A DNA stretch of 6,560 nt, from positions 1-6,560 of the forward strand of contig JALSPD010000174.1 of NCBI GenBank assembly GCA_026986135.1, in the 5' to 3' direction. Shown here piece after piece: positions 6,033 to 6,560 of this stretch. Below the pieces are notes generated by a model. That model ran no database searches. It saw only the letters and a list, made by a program, of their open reading frames with translations, and was not told the DNA's origin. The stretch's first letter is position 1. Each line of letters opens with the position of its first letter. The stretch is from DHVE2 group archaeon (GTDB taxonomy: Archaea; Thermoplasmatota; Thermoplasmata; Thermoplasmatales; Aciduliprofundaceae). The position numbers and the translations under genes were made by a program.

Positions 6033-6560
6033 ATGCTCACGCTGATCGTACTAATACTGGCCATAATTGCTGCAATATATATGGCATGGAACATTGGTGC
6101 TAACGATGTCGCGAATTCTATGGGAACATCCGTTGGAAGTGGCGCTCTCACGCTCAAACGGGCTATAATCATTGCAGGTATTTTTGAATTCCTCGGTGCG
6201 GTTCTTGTTGGAAAGCATGTTACAAACACAATATCAAAGGGAATAGTGAGCCCAGCGGCACTTGACCCAAATGTTCTTATGATTGGGATGCTGGCATCGC
6301 TAATTGGTGCTGCCCTGTGGGTAACCATCGCAACCTACTTTGGATTGCCTGTCTCAACTACACATTCAATTGTGGGCGCTGTTATGGGTTTTGTGATGGT
6401 TGTGAACATGGCGCTGATTCACTGGGATGTGGTTGCCAGAATCGTGGCAAGCTGGGTGATTTCACCTCTTTCAGGTGCGTTTATCGCATATTTGATTTTC
6501 CTTACTTTAAAGAAAACCGTTCTCGGTAAAGAGGACCCCATAAAAGAAGCGAAGATGGTG
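6033..6560 (+). CDS. pit: PiT-family inorganic phosphate permease, N-terminal half (3' end outside window)
   Basis: The first 176 codons of a low-affinity phosphate transporter that imports metal-phosphate or phosphate driven by H+ or Na+ across the cytoplasmic membrane (family knowledge). Seen: the PiT signature GANDVANSMGTSVGSGALT starting at residue 22 right after the first membrane helix, and a second family motif FGLPVSTTHSIVGAVMG (103-119). Membrane segments lie at about 2-18, 42-60, 82-102, 112-129 and 137-160, after which a charged loop (KEDPIKEAK) begins and the window ends. Family members usually have an inverted-repeat second half, expected outside. ATG 6033 is the likely start: it places the first helix as usual, no ATG lies upstream before an in-frame TAG at 5976, and a TATA box sits 25 bp upstream. 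Often paired with a PhoU-like regulator, which is not visible here. Confidence 0.95.
   Translation, partial: MLTLIVLILAIIAAIYMAWNIGANDVANSMGTSVGSGALTLKRAIIIAGIFEFLGAVLVGKHVTNTISKGIVSPAALDPNVLMIGMLASLIGAALWVTIATYFGLPVSTTHSIVGAVMGFVMVVNMALIHWDVVARIVASWVISPLSGAFIAYLIFLTLKKTVLGKEDPIKEAKMV

Noticed and set aside
6008..6328. A minus-strand open frame of 106 codons opposite pit.
   Set aside because: Shadow of the PiT coding sequence and would overlap the pit promoter; no supporting signal.
1..6560. CRISPR arrays, insertion sequences, attachment sites, tRNA or rRNA genes.
   Set aside because: No regularly spaced repeats, transposase motifs, terminal repeats or tRNA-like segments seen; gaps between genes are under 100 bp.

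Overview
The window comes from an archaeon, most likely a thermophilic euryarchaeon. The evidence is a membrane-anchored archaeal LonB protease, a Cgi121-type KEOPS subunit, TATA-box promoters 24-27 bp upstream of start codons (leaderless transcripts), and many AGA/AGG arginine codons. A Thermoplasmatota/Aciduliprofundum-like source is my guess from general impression, not something the sequence proves. The window is almost entirely coding. The longest gene-free stretch is 99 bp, and I see no tRNA, rRNA, CRISPR array or insertion sequence.

Layout from left to right: (1) the C-terminal half of a tRNA-guanine transglycosylase (+, truncated by the window edge), which looks bacterial-type rather than archaeosine-type; (2) a secreted or membrane-anchored protein of unknown function (+), probably starting at 569 rather than at the codon overlapping tgt; (3) a convergent large surface protein (-) with a signal peptide, a flavodoxin/GATase-like domain, seven propeller-like repeats and a C-terminal VPE-motif/TM/basic tail; (4) cgi121 (-) and (5) lonB (-), overlapping by 4 bp and transcribed lonB to cgi121; (6) the first 176 codons of a PiT-family phosphate permease (+), diverging from lonB.

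Two genes act on tRNA (tgt at G34 or a related position, cgi121 in t6A37 synthesis). LonB handles membrane and soluble protein quality control, and PiT imports phosphate. The two central genes encode cell-surface proteins and meet tail to tail with only 6 bp between their stop codons.

The points most worth a second look are the bacterial-like Tgt in an archaeal setting, the surface-protein pair with one intact and one apparently cut-short sorting-like C-terminus, the unusual DH/SDRDNDGWD-type motif in the large surface protein, and the contrast between leaderless first genes and an SD-led coupled second gene (lonB-cgi121). No complete new defence or mobile system is visible. Domain names are from reading motifs; no database search was run.
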